This document shows, one piece after another, positions 7,600-14,387 of a stretch of DNA of 41,222 nucleotides (position 1 is the first letter of the stretch; each line of letters begins with the position of its first letter). The notes under the pieces are model-generated. The model ran no database searches and had not been told where the DNA came from. It was given only the letters and a program-made list of their open reading frames with translations. Where the stretch lies: NCBI GenBank assembly GCA_031272185.1, contig JAISUG010000035.1, positions 1 to 41,222 of the forward strand, written 5' to 3'. The translations under genes and the position numbers were made by a program. Origin of the DNA: Lachnospiraceae bacterium (lineage in GTDB: Bacteria > Bacillota > Clostridia > Lachnospirales > Lachnospiraceae).

Positions 7600-8400
7600 T
7601 TATAAGAACGACTCGGCCAGCGCCGTCTGGCACCAGCACTCGTCGCGCTCATCCATCATCTCCACCGTTTTTGCCAGGATGGCCTGGACATTGTCGAACA
7701 GACCTTTCATCACGCTGGTCAGCTCCACCGCGCTCACGTGTTCGTCGGCAATGCCGGCAGCCATATTGGACACAATGCCCATGGCCGCATAGCAGATTTC
7801 CGCCTCCCGGGCCAGCACCACTTCCGGGTAATTGGTCTGCGCCACCAGATCACCGCCCAGCAAGCGCAGCATCTTGATCTCGGCGGCGGTCTCGAACCGC
7901 GGCCCCTCGCAGCAGCAATAGGTAGCGCCCGTGTGGATCTTGAAACCCAGCGCGGCCCCCGCATCCACCACTACCTGCCCCAGCCGGTTGCAGTAGGGGT
8001 AGGTTACATCCACATGGGCGATCTTGATCGGGTTGGTGCCGTCGGTGTCGTAAAATGACGCCGCGCGGTTTTTCGTGAACTCGATGAACTGCCCCAGCAT
8101 CACATAGCTGCCCGCCGGGAAGGCTGGGTTCAAGCTGCCGCTGCAGGCCGTGGCCACCAGCTGCTTCACCCCCGCCATCTTCATGGCCCAGATGTTCGCC
8201 CGGTAGTTGATGCGCCCAGGGGAAATGGAATGGTTTTCCCCATGCCGGGTCAGGAACGCCACCCGTTTGCCCCCCAGGGTGCCCACGTTCAGTGTCACCT
8301 TGCCATAGGGCGTGGCGACGCTGCGTTTTTCCAGATCCTGCACCCCCGGCAGCCTGTACACACCGGTGCCGCCGATGATCCCGATTTTCACTTGTTCCAT
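7600..8400 (-). CDS. mtnP: S-methyl-5'-thioadenosine phosphorylase
   Basis: The enzyme phosphorolyses methylthioadenosine to adenine and methylthioribose 1-phosphate, the substrate of MtnA in the same operon. The protein is 266 residues. Motifs are IGIIGGTGVY at the N-terminus (phosphate loop), FLTRHGENHSISPGRINYRAN, VATACSGSLNPAF, and CEGPRFETAAEIKMLR with NYPEVVLAREAEICYA near the C-terminus. The start ATG (MEQVKIGIIGG) is preceded by a run of seven G at suitable spacing; upstream in-frame sequence belongs to the repeat region. Related phosphorylases act on methylthioinosine or inosine, so substrate preference is not certain, but mtnA next door favours methylthioadenosine. Confidence 0.92.
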   Translation of the reverse strand: MEQVKIGIIGGTGVYRLPGVQDLEKRSVATPYGKVTLNVGTLGGKRVAFLTRHGENHSISPGRINYRANIWAMKMAGVKQLVATACSGSLNPAFPAGSYVMLGQFIEFTKNRAASFYDTDGTNPIKIAHVDVTYPYCNRLGQVVVDAGAALGFKIHTGATYCCCEGPRFETAAEIKMLRLLGGDLVAQTNYPEVVLAREAEICYAAMGIVSNMAAGIADEHVSAVELTSVMKGLFDNVQAILAKTVEMMDERDECWCQTALAESFL

Positions 8401-8411
8401 GTATGCCCCCC

Positions 8412-8515
8412 CTATCGGTTGGTCGTTTCCCCTGTCGGCTTCCGGCACCCCCAAACTCGGTGCCGTGCCCCTTCCATCTATCGGTTGATCGTTTCCCCTG
8501 TCAGCTTCTCTATCA
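8412..8515. repeat. Tandem copy of the cupin gene 3' end (66-bp unit)
   Basis: The end of the cupin gene reads, on the plus strand, CTATCGGTTGATCGTTTCCC then CTGTCAGCTTC from 8478. The same string with two changes, CTATCGGTTGGTCGTTTCCC then CTGTCGGCTTC, lies 66 bases downstream from 8412, including the stop codon. The mtnP ribosome site follows the copy directly. Confidence 0.9.
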
Positions 8516-8972
8516 TCCCCGCAAATCCCGGGTATTCCCTTTTCAATGTGTCTGCGTCGCCGTGTTCGTAGTCGCTTGGCGCAAACCCCGGGCTCATGGT
8601 GGTGCCCATCAGAGCATAGTCGCCGCCATCCGCCAGGCGGCTGCCCTGCCAGCACCCCGCAGGCATCACGTACTGGGGCACCTGCCCCGCCGCCAGGTCA
8701 TGGCCCAGCAGCACCCGCTTGCCGGTGCCGTCGGGCGCCAGCTGCAGCATCTCCACCGGGTCCCCCAGGTAGAAATGGTACACCTCGTCGGTGGGCAGCC
8801 GGTGCATATGGGAGTAGGCGCGCCCGCTGAGCAAAAAATAGATGGCGCTGCCCATGTTCTTTTCCCCCACCATGTCCCTGGTGCGGTAGGTGGAGCGCAT
8901 CATCCCCCCCTCCACCTCCATGGGTCCCAGCCCCAACATCTCGATGATCTCATCCGCCGTCAATTTGTTCAT
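8478..8972 (-). CDS. DUF985 cupin-domain protein
   Basis: The 164-residue protein matches the DUF985 (Cupin_5) family: an N-terminal helix (LTADEIIEMLGLGPMEVEGG), STYR, then beta-barrel stretches AIYFLLSGRAYSHMHRLPTD, EVYHFYLGDPVEML, MPAGCWQGSRL and the C-terminal TTMSPGFAPSDYEHGD. DUF985 proteins are small sugar-isomerase-like cupins of uncertain substrate. I use the ATG of MNKLTADEI, preceded by GAGGGGAATCGG; 17 further in-frame residues upstream are not family-like. It is the first gene of the salvage operon, 77 bases before mtnP. A role on methylthioribose or ribose phosphates is a guess from context only. The end of the gene is duplicated downstream. Confidence 0.85.
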   Translation of the reverse strand: MNKLTADEIIEMLGLGPMEVEGGMMRSTYRTRDMVGEKNMGSAIYFLLSGRAYSHMHRLPTDEVYHFYLGDPVEMLQLAPDGTGKRVLLGHDLAAGQVPQYVMPAGCWQGSRLADGGDYALMGTTMSPGFAPSDYEHGDADTLKREYPGFAGMIEKLTGETINR

Positions 8973-9030
8973 GATCCGATTCCCCTCACATCCCCAGCCG
9001 CTCCTGCCGCTCCATATTCGCATTCAGTAA

Positions 9031-9396
9031 TCAGCCGCTTTCAGAAAGACTGGTGACCTCAAGTTTAAATCTCTCCAAGCAACCCATTTTTTCGGCAACG
9101 CTTGCAGCTGCATTGCGAAAGGATTTCCCATCATATCCACCGCCGCAACAGAACCAAGCGGTGTCGGCTATCGGAATGGGTCTCCTAAATATAGTGTTAT
9201 TCTGATTGTACCAAACTGAATCGCTTGCTGCTTCAGTAAATAACAGAGGATTCTCACAGTACAAAAACTCACCCACAACGCTAAGCAGACGCGCCCAAGT
9301 CGTGCATTCCCGCCGCTCATCATCGAAAATGACTGCGCAAAGAACTGTTCCCGTCAATGTATCATCACCTTTCAACAATGGGTAGATTCCTGTCAT
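9031..9396 (-). CDS. Unrecognised 121-residue protein coupled to the DUF3990 gene
   Basis: I do not recognise this protein. It starts MTGIYPLLKGDDTLTG and contains the Cys-rich WFCCGGGYDGKSFRNAA near residue 90. No signal peptide or membrane segment is evident. The proposed ATG (9394-9396) overlaps the TGA of the DUF3990 reading frame as ATGA, which suggests translational coupling; an in-frame alternative start exists at 9477. Base composition is clearly lower in G+C than the flanking genes, shared with the two genes upstream, which suggests joint horizontal arrival. It could be a third component of the DUF3791/DUF3990 unit or an unrelated remnant. Confidence 0.5.
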   Translation of the reverse strand: MTGIYPLLKGDDTLTGTVLCAVIFDDERRECTTWARLLSVVGEFLYCENPLLFTEAASDSVWYNQNNTIFRRPIPIADTAWFCCGGGYDGKSFRNAAASVAEKMGCLERFKLEVTSLSESG

Positions 9397-9923
9397 TGAC
9401 TCATTGCTTTTTCTGACTCGATAATCACGTGTTCTTTGCAGAGGGGATGTGATAGCTTTGGTTGCGCGGATGGCCAAGTCCTTTCCCCGTTTGATACTTG
9501 TTTAGCCTCAAATGAATCCGGAGATCCATACAATCCTTCTTTGTAATTATTGATGCAAAATGTAGTGTCATCATCTGCTGTTGGGCCTATAACAATGTCG
9601 AAATGATGAGGGGTTATGCTACACGAACGGCACATCAATACGAAATCCAGCCAATCCGTATCTGCGCAGTTGAATACCTTGCATGACACGGTATGCTACT
9701 GTTCTATGTCGAAATCAAAAGCATATAGATTTTTCCTAATCCAGGACAAACTGTCGGGTGATTTCCTGGAGAGTTCGCGGTATTTTTTGTTCATCATCCC
9801 AACAGCTTGCTTTTTTGTTGTGGCAAGATAAAACCCTTTCCCAAAATCTTTGTATCCGCGCCCTACACCTAAATCGATCTCCATCAGCGTATAAGGGGTA
9901 CCATGATATAGCTTAATGGGCAT
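9393..9923 (-). pseudogene. DUF3990 gene interrupted by an in-frame TAG stop
   Basis: Two segments in one frame together make a complete DUF3990 protein of about 175 residues. Segment one starts MPIKLYHGTPYTL and contains YKDFGKGFYLATTKKQA (the ADP-ribosyltransferase-like HGT and DFG-GFY motifs), ending LYAFDFDIEQ. Segment two continues after a TAG at 9696-9698 with CKVFNCADTDWLDFVLMC, HHFDIVIGPTADDDTT and HVIIESEKAMSQ. The start has an excellent AGGAG site. DUF3990 proteins pair with DUF3791 and are thought to be toxin-like. The stop would remove the WLDFV and DIVIGPTADD half, so the product is probably inactive unless the stop is read through. The start overlaps DUF3791 by 11 bases. Confidence 0.75.
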
Positions 9924-10128
9924 CGATATACTCCTCCAATTCCCTTTGCATTTCATCCATGGGAAGGCCATCAAAAACGTCCGGGCACTCTGAGATATAA
10001 TTTAATACCTTCTTGTCTCTGTTCAATTTCAGAAAAGCATCCACATTGGCATGATGGCGCCGCATGTAGTTTTGGGTAATCACATGCATCAGGTAAATCG
10101 TGTTGTTGAGCCGCCTCTCGTTATTCAT
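9913..10128 (-). CDS. DUF3791 family protein
   Basis: This small 71-residue protein (MNNERRLNNTIYLMHVITQN...) matches the DUF3791 family, which is regularly encoded directly upstream of DUF3990 in Clostridia as a presumed antitoxin-toxin-like pair. It is charged and helical, with the conserved end CPDVFDGLPMDEMQRELEEY. The start ATG at 10128 is chosen by homology; upstream is GGAA at a rather long spacing. A promoter (10182-10210) and an inverted repeat (10142-10163) lie directly upstream. The coding sequence is AT-richer than the rest of the window. The partner gene is broken, so this copy may be an orphan. Confidence 0.75.
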   Translation of the reverse strand: MNNERRLNNTIYLMHVITQNYMRRHHANVDAFLKLNRDKKVLNYISECPDVFDGLPMDEMQRELEEYIDAH

Positions 10129-10141
10129 ATCCCGGATTCCT

Positions 10142-10163
10142 TTCGTTGTGCATGGCAAACGAA
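10142..10163. promoter_or_regulatory. Inverted repeat in the DUF3791 leader
   Basis: Perfect 6-base arms TTCGTT and AACGAA are separated by 10 bases, between the putative -10 element and the start codon. This could be an autoregulatory operator or an RNA hairpin; neither can be decided by sequence alone. Confidence 0.4.
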
Positions 10164-10181
10164 GTGTTTCATGTCCTATTG

Positions 10182-10210
10182 ATTTTACTTCACATGCCAG
10201 AAGAAATCAA
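10182..10210 (-). promoter_or_regulatory. Sigma-70-like promoter for the DUF3791/DUF3990 unit
   Basis: On the minus strand a -35 TTGATT (10205-10210) and a -10 TAAAAT (10182-10187) are separated by 17 bases. They lie about 55 bases before the DUF3791 start, just downstream of the oxidoreductase stop. Confidence 0.6.
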
Positions 10211-10228
10211 GAAAAACAGCATTTACAA

Positions 10229-11551
10229 TCATGTCTTTTCTTCAATGTCTCCCTTAAAAGCCTCCACCTCCACCCAGGCCCCGTCGGCCAGTGCGCTTTC
10301 GTACACCGCATCGCATATGGCTGCGATGCGGGCCGCCTGCATGAAATCCGGCAAGGTGTGCCCTGTATGGGCCATAACCGGCTCCGAATCCCCTACAGCC
10401 CCATCTTTGGCAGTTGCGCCGCTTGGTTTCCCGGGCTCGGGCTTCCCGGCCCCCGCTGCCAATGCCTCATAAAATGCGGCGACCAAGGCGCGGAAGCTGT
10501 CCGCGAACCCATTGTTCCCGAAAGCGAACAGCTGGGTGTTCACGCCTGTTCCCTTGCGGGCGCCGTGGAGCTTGCCGATGTCCTCCGAGTCCCACCACAG
10601 GCTTTGGTCCCGGCCGGTCACCTCCAGCGACAGGCGGTTCGACCGGCCGTGGCTGGTTTCGCACAGCACCACGCTGGCGAGTGCCCCCCCGTCCATGCGC
10701 ATGGTGATCAGTGCGCTGTCTTCGGAATCCACACGCACCTTGCGCCAGGCCGGGGACGACTCCCCGGACACCATGGCGTCCAAACCGCGGGCAGTGTCCG
10801 ATCCGTCACCGAGGCTGTCAACAATCGGATCTGCGGTCCCCCCGTCGCCCAAGCGAGCACCTTTGCCGACTTGGACCCCATTTCCGGACAGATCCGGCCC
10901 CCCCTTCATCATGCCGTCCCCGCCCAGCAGGCGCACCGGGTCATGCCGGCCGAACACCGCGCTCACGGACTGTATGGTATGCCCGCTCACCTGCTGGGCG
11001 ATGTCGAACCAATGGGTGCCGATCTCGGTGACGGCGCGCATCTTCCCCGCCAACGCCTCGTCGTAGCGCCATCCGTATGGCGCAGGGAAAGCGTGGAACT
11101 CCTGCAGGTAGCTGCCGTGCACCAGGCGCACCGGTCCAAACGCCCCGTCGGACACCATCTCCCTGGCCCGTACCAATGCCTGGTGGTAGCGCAGGTTGAA
11201 ATTCACGGCATTTGGCACATGTGCCCGCCGCGCCTTCACCGCCAGTTCGTAGGCCTGGGCGCCCGTAAGGCAGAGGGGCTTTTCGCACAGCACGGGGATC
11301 CCCGCGTCAATCAACCTGGACACCATACCAAAGTGCAGGTTGGGCGGGGTGCACACATGCACCGCATCCAGCCCCCCCGAAAACAGCAAATCCGGATCCG
11401 TGCCATGTCGCAGGGCGCCATACCGGCGGGCGAATGCCTCTGCCCGCCTCCCGTCCGTATCCACCACCGCGGCCAGCTCCACGCCGGCCCCGGCCAACGC
11501 CGCCCCATGCACCTCGGCTATATTGCCCGCCCCCCAAATCCCAGCCCTCAT
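10229..11551 (-). CDS. Gfo/Idh/MocA family oxidoreductase with two inserts
   Basis: This is a NAD(P)-dependent oxidoreductase of the Gfo/Idh/MocA family, usually acting on sugars, inositols or sugar acids. The N-terminal Rossmann domain has GIWGAGNIAEVHG and the family EKP motif at residues 90-92 (VLCEKPLCL). The C-terminal domain contains NFNLRYHQALVRARE and the catalytic-region ITEIGTHWFDI-like stretch. The start is the ATG of MRAGIWGAG, preceded by AAGGAG. At 440 residues it is longer than usual because of a Gly/Asp-rich insert at about 207-272 and a second short one at about 367-395. The substrate is unknown. It is the gene downstream of the acetyltransferase, across a six-unit 41-bp array. 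Confidence 0.88.
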   Translation of the reverse strand: MRAGIWGAGNIAEVHGAALAGAGVELAAVVDTDGRRAEAFARRYGALRHGTDPDLLFSGGLDAVHVCTPPNLHFGMVSRLIDAGIPVLCEKPLCLTGAQAYELAVKARRAHVPNAVNFNLRYHQALVRAREMVSDGAFGPVRLVHGSYLQEFHAFPAPYGWRYDEALAGKMRAVTEIGTHWFDIAQQVSGHTIQSVSAVFGRHDPVRLLGGDGMMKGGPDLSGNGVQVGKGARLGDGGTADPIVDSLGDGSDTARGLDAMVSGESSPAWRKVRVDSEDSALITMRMDGGALASVVLCETSHGRSNRLSLEVTGRDQSLWWDSEDIGKLHGARKGTGVNTQLFAFGNNGFADSFRALVAAFYEALAAGAGKPEPGKPSGATAKDGAVGDSEPVMAHTGHTLPDFMQAARIAAICDAVYESALADGAWVEVEAFKGDIEEKT

Positions 11552-11607
11552 ACATGCGCTCCTTATATCATCTCTCACATAACCGGCAACCATCTTACCA
11601 CACCGCA

Positions 11608-11853
11608 AGGATTATCGCAAGAGCATTTGTCCGCCGGCCGGGTTGCCTAGGATTATCGCAAGGGCGTTTATCCGCCGATCGGGCTGCCTAAGATTATCGC
11701 AAGAGCATTTGTCCGCCGATCGGGTTGCCTAGGATTATCGCAAGGGCGTTTATCCGCCGATCGGGCTGCCTAGGATTATCGCAAGGGCATTTGTCCGCCG
11801 GCCGGGTTGCCAAGGATTATCGCAAGGGCGTTTATCCGGCAATTGGGTTGCCT
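11608..11853. repeat. Six tandem 41-bp units running into the acetyltransferase 3' end
   Basis: Units start at 11608, 11649, 11690, 11731, 11772 and 11813, exactly 41 bases apart, each beginning AGGATTATCGCAAG (one AAGATT). Units 1, 3 and 5 share CATTTGT...GGGTTGCC; units 2 and 4 share CGTTTAT...GGGCTGCC; unit 6 is CGTTTAT with GGGTTGCC. The two types alternate. A central palindrome is CCGGCCGG in some units, CCGATCGG in others, and CAATTG in unit 6. The last unit holds the final codons and stop of the acetyltransferase gene. Confidence 0.95.
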
Positions 11854-12362
11854 CGCACCAGCGCATATACCTTCATGTCCAGCACCGCGCCATTTTTCAC
11901 CGCATTGCTGCGCAGCGTCCCCTCATAAGTGAACCCCGCCTTTTCCAGCACCCGGCAGGAAGCCCCGTTGTGCGCGAAAGGCTCCGCATAGATGCGCAGT
12001 ATGTCGCTGTTTTCAAATACATGGCGGCACGCCTGCTTCACCGCCTCCGTGCACACGCCTTGGCCCCAATGCTCCTGGCCGACGTAGTAGCCCATCTCTG
12101 CGCTGCGGCTGTGTATGTTCGCCTGGCGAAAAACGCCGACGCTGCCCACCGCCCTGTCGTCCATCGCGATGGCAAAGGCAAAGGTACCCTCAGGATCCGC
12201 CGACAGCATAGATTCAATGTACTGTGCACCGTCCCTCTCCGTATAAGGGAAAGGGATGCCGTCCCGGAGGTTGTCCAGAATGGATTTGTTGTTGAGGACC
12301 GCCGCGATGTCAGGCGCATCCTCCATGCGCCATTTCCTGATAGAAACCGTTCCTTTGTACAT
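11832..12362 (-). CDS. GNAT family N-acetyltransferase (RimJ/RimL-like)
   Basis: This cytoplasmic acetyl-CoA-dependent acetyltransferase has 176 residues, a normal length. It has the RimJ/RimL layout: N-terminal VSIRKWRMEDAPDIAAVLNN, strand AVGSVGVFRQ, then EMGYYVGQEHWGQGVCTEAV carrying the acetyl-CoA loop (Q/G-x-x-G-x-A type), and NGASCRVLEKAGFTYEGTLR near the end. It could modify a ribosomal protein N-terminus or a small molecule; context does not decide. The ATG at 12362 follows a near-perfect AAGGAGG at five bases. It follows the endonuclease III gene closely (11 bases). The final residues (RGNPIAG) are encoded in the first unit of the 41-bp array. Confidence 0.88.
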   Translation of the reverse strand: MYKGTVSIRKWRMEDAPDIAAVLNNKSILDNLRDGIPFPYTERDGAQYIESMLSADPEGTFAFAIAMDDRAVGSVGVFRQANIHSRSAEMGYYVGQEHWGQGVCTEAVKQACRHVFENSDILRIYAEPFAHNGASCRVLEKAGFTYEGTLRSNAVKNGAVLDMKVYALVRGNPIAG

Positions 12363-12372
12363 CGTCACCTCC

Positions 12373-13395
12373 TTAACTCATCCCACCACTTGTGGCAGCG
12401 GATGCCTTACCGCACCCATCGAAGAGCGGGCACCCGCCGCAGATCGGCTTCTTCCTGCAATGCCCCTTCGCATTCTCCACGATCAGGGCATGGAAATGGT
12501 TGTAGACCTGTGCGTCCGGCGGGAGAGCTGCCTCAAAATGGGCCTGGACCGCGGCATACCTCCCCCCTCTTCCGGCGCGGTATCCGTCGCCGGGGATGCT
12601 CCCGTTGCGCGGTTTGATGGCATATGGTGCAGTACCACCAACCGCACTTTCGGTTTCGCCCCGGTCAAATGGCGTCTGATGGGGTTGCCCGGTATGGTGG
12701 CCGTCATCCGTCGCATACTTGACTTCGACAGGGTACCTCTCGCATAAACGGATGGTATAGGCATCCACCACGAAGGTCGGGAACCCAAACGCATACAGGA
12801 GTATCGAGTCGGCGGTTTCCTCCCCGATGCCCTTGACGCGCAGCAGCTTAGCCCGCACTTCCCCAAGGGGCTGTTTCTGGACCTCCCCTACGTCATACCC
12901 GTACTGCCCGAACCACTCCGTGACCGCTTTCAGGTACACCGCTTTCTGGTTGAAAAACCCCGCAGGCCGGATGATGTCGGCCAGCTCCTCCACAGGCAAT
13001 CCAGCCACCCTTTCGGGGGAGATGCCCCCGCCGATGCCATCACGCACTTCTCGTGTGCCACCAATCGGTTGCGCCGCCGCTTCCTGCGTTGCGCCACCGC
13101 CCAGGCTGGCGTCCTTTTCCGCCGCCCCGGGAATCGCTTTCCTCTTCACCCCCGTTTCCCGAGGTTTGACCCCCCCAGCGCTCGTACATGCCGGACGGCC
13201 ATCGGCTTTCGCCGCCGTTTCCTGCGTTGCGCTCACCCCAAACCTCGCGATGGCTTTCTCCACGTTCACCCAAGCCGTGTTCTGGGTCAGCACCGCACCG
13301 ACGATCACTTCATACGGCGTCCTCGCAGGCCACCAGTGCAGATCCCCATAGTGCGCGAAAAGCCTCTCGTATATAGACAACAGCACTGCGCCCAT
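12373..13395 (-). CDS. Endonuclease III-like HhH-GPD DNA glycosylase with two inserts
   Basis: This is a base-excision repair glycosylase of the endonuclease III superfamily. The helix-hairpin-helix is LLRVKGIGEETADSILLYAF (about 184-203), with the catalytic Asp at 211 (VVDAYTIR). The usual lysine of bifunctional Nth is a glutamate here (GIGEETA), so it may be a monofunctional glycosylase. A C-terminal [4Fe-4S] motif C-x5-C-x2-C-x5-C is intact (Cys313, 319, 322, 328). Relatives have about 215 residues; this one has 340 owing to a Gly/Ala-rich insert at about 53-125, between the first helices, and another at about 226-279, after the catalytic Asp. It ends 11 bases before the acetyltransferase start. 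Confidence 0.85.
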   Translation of the reverse strand: MGAVLLSIYERLFAHYGDLHWWPARTPYEVIVGAVLTQNTAWVNVEKAIARFGVSATQETAAKADGRPACTSAGGVKPRETGVKRKAIPGAAEKDASLGGGATQEAAAQPIGGTREVRDGIGGGISPERVAGLPVEELADIIRPAGFFNQKAVYLKAVTEWFGQYGYDVGEVQKQPLGEVRAKLLRVKGIGEETADSILLYAFGFPTFVVDAYTIRLCERYPVEVKYATDDGHHTGQPHQTPFDRGETESAVGGTAPYAIKPRNGSIPGDGYRAGRGGRYAAVQAHFEAALPPDAQVYNHFHALIVENAKGHCRKKPICGGCPLFDGCGKASAATSGGMS

Positions 13396-13402
13396 CCCTT
13401 TT

Positions 13403-13876
13403 CTATCGTTTTTTCGAATCTACCGCTTTCGCAGGTGTCGTTTCCTCATCCGTTTCCAACCTGCGCTTTACAATGAATTTGCCCACCCCGACGATACCCA
13501 CCAGAAAGAAAAAGACGGCGTTTACCAGCGAGACGCCTGAGCGGGTGAGCATCCCCCCCGAAACGAGATAATCCCTGTCCGGCCAGGATAGGAAGAACAG
13601 CCAAAACGCAAAAAACAACTGACAGAATGGTATCACATACAGCCGCCAGGAATCCCTCCCCACGAAAACGTCCCGCACCATCATCTCGATGGATACGTAG
13701 GCGATGGATGCCATGCTCACCAAAACAAACATGCTGCCTGGTGGGGCCCAGACGACACCCTCGAAGGTGTTCAAATAGAAATTCACCAGCATGAGGCCCA
13801 CCGCAAAGACCCATCCGCGCCGGTAGACATCGCCCCTGATCTTCAGTTGCCGCTCGTCATATTCTTCCCTGTACAT
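13403..13876 (-). CDS. Small membrane protein, DUF6773-like
   Basis: The 157-residue protein starts with the charged MYREEYDERQLKIRGDVYRRG and continues with four predicted membrane segments at about 24-45, 47-66, 80-100 and 110-130, then a Lys/Arg-rich tail. A DERQ-type N-terminus followed by four helices resembles DUF6773/DUF2178 proteins, which are typically paired with a small XRE regulator, as here. The function is unknown. The ATG follows GGAGGAAAG. The upstream spacer is a duplicated 71-72-base unit that includes a second copy of the ribosome-binding site. Confidence 0.7.
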   Translation of the reverse strand: MYREEYDERQLKIRGDVYRRGWVFAVGLMLVNFYLNTFEGVVWAPPGSMFVLVSMASIAYVSIEMMVRDVFVGRDSWRLYVIPFCQLFFAFWLFFLSWPDRDYLVSGGMLTRSGVSLVNAVFFFLVGIVGVGKFIVKRRLETDEETTPAKAVDSKKR

Positions 13877-13880
13877 CTTC

Positions 13881-14025
13881 TTTCCTCCGTATGATCCCGT
13901 CGCAGTTCTCCCGACGTTTCACCTTGGCCAGGCGAAGCGCATTGGTTTCACCTTTCCTCCGTATGATCCCGTCGCAGTTCTCCCGACGTTTCTCCTTGTC
14001 CGACGATGCGCACTGTCTTCACCCT
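13881..14025. repeat. Duplicated 71-72-bp spacer unit between XRE and DUF6773 genes
   Basis: TTTCCTCCGTATGATCCCGT then CGCAGTTCTCCCGACGTTTC occurs at 13881 and 13953. The unit extends through a stop-codon copy: the XRE stop complement is at 14019-14021 and its equivalent at 13948-13950. Each unit therefore carries a gene end, the spacer and a GGAGGAAAG ribosome site. Confidence 0.9.
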
Positions 14026-14228
14026 TCCTGCGCATCCTCCCAGAAAATCTCGTCCAATGTCTTGCCCAGCGTCCGGCAGATCGCCGCGCACAACCGCACC
14101 GTGGGGTTGTAGTCCCCCATCTCTATGGCGTTGATGGTCTGGCGGGAGACATTCACCCTGTCAGCCAGCTGCTTTTGTGACAAATCCATGGCCGCCCTCG
14201 CCGCTTTGAGTCTGAGATTTTTGCCCAT
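14019..14228 (-). CDS. XRE-family transcriptional regulator
   Basis: The 69-residue protein is a single Cro/CI-type helix-turn-helix: KAARAAMDLSQKQLADRVN, VSRQTINAIEMGDYNPTVRL and KTLDEIFWED. This compact class usually regulates an adjacent small membrane protein gene, consistent with the downstream DUF6773 gene. The start is the ATG of MGKNLRLKAAR, directly after GGAGGTGGTGGC. A perfect-consensus promoter sits 20 bases upstream with an imperfect dyad around it, so autoregulation is likely (inference). Confidence 0.9.
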   Translation of the reverse strand: MGKNLRLKAARAAMDLSQKQLADRVNVSRQTINAIEMGDYNPTVRLCAAICRTLGKTLDEIFWEDAQEG

Positions 14229-14246
14229 GCCACCACCTCCAGACAC

Positions 14247-14275
14247 ATTATACACCATATGCGCCATTATGTCAA
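14247..14275 (-). promoter_or_regulatory. Perfect-consensus sigma-70 promoter for XRE/DUF6773
   Basis: On the minus strand TTGACA (14270-14275) and TATAAT (14247-14252) are separated by exactly 17 bases. An imperfect dyad, CATAATGGCGCAT followed by ATGGTGTATAATG, covers the spacer and -10 and is a candidate operator for the XRE product. Confidence 0.85.
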
Positions 14276-14387
14276 GTATATTTTACACATATCTGAGCTA
14301 CTGCCAAAATGGTAGGTTGTAAAGAAGTAACACGTTCCCGAACAGTTTGTGGACAAACGCCTCCCAACTTGCTTTCTGATTCGAGCC

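Noticed and set aside
9031-9477. Primase-like domain in the unknown gene (GIYPLLKGDDT resembles a motif of TOTE-type primases)
   Set aside because: Only a few residues match; the expected downstream motifs are missing and the protein is far too short.
11608-11853. CRISPR array
   Set aside because: Units are contiguous with no unique spacers, and no cas genes are nearby; this is a simple tandem array.
14345-14358. GTTTGTGGACAAAC palindrome downstream of metY as a terminator
   Set aside because: The stem is short and no T-run follows on the minus strand; left unassigned.
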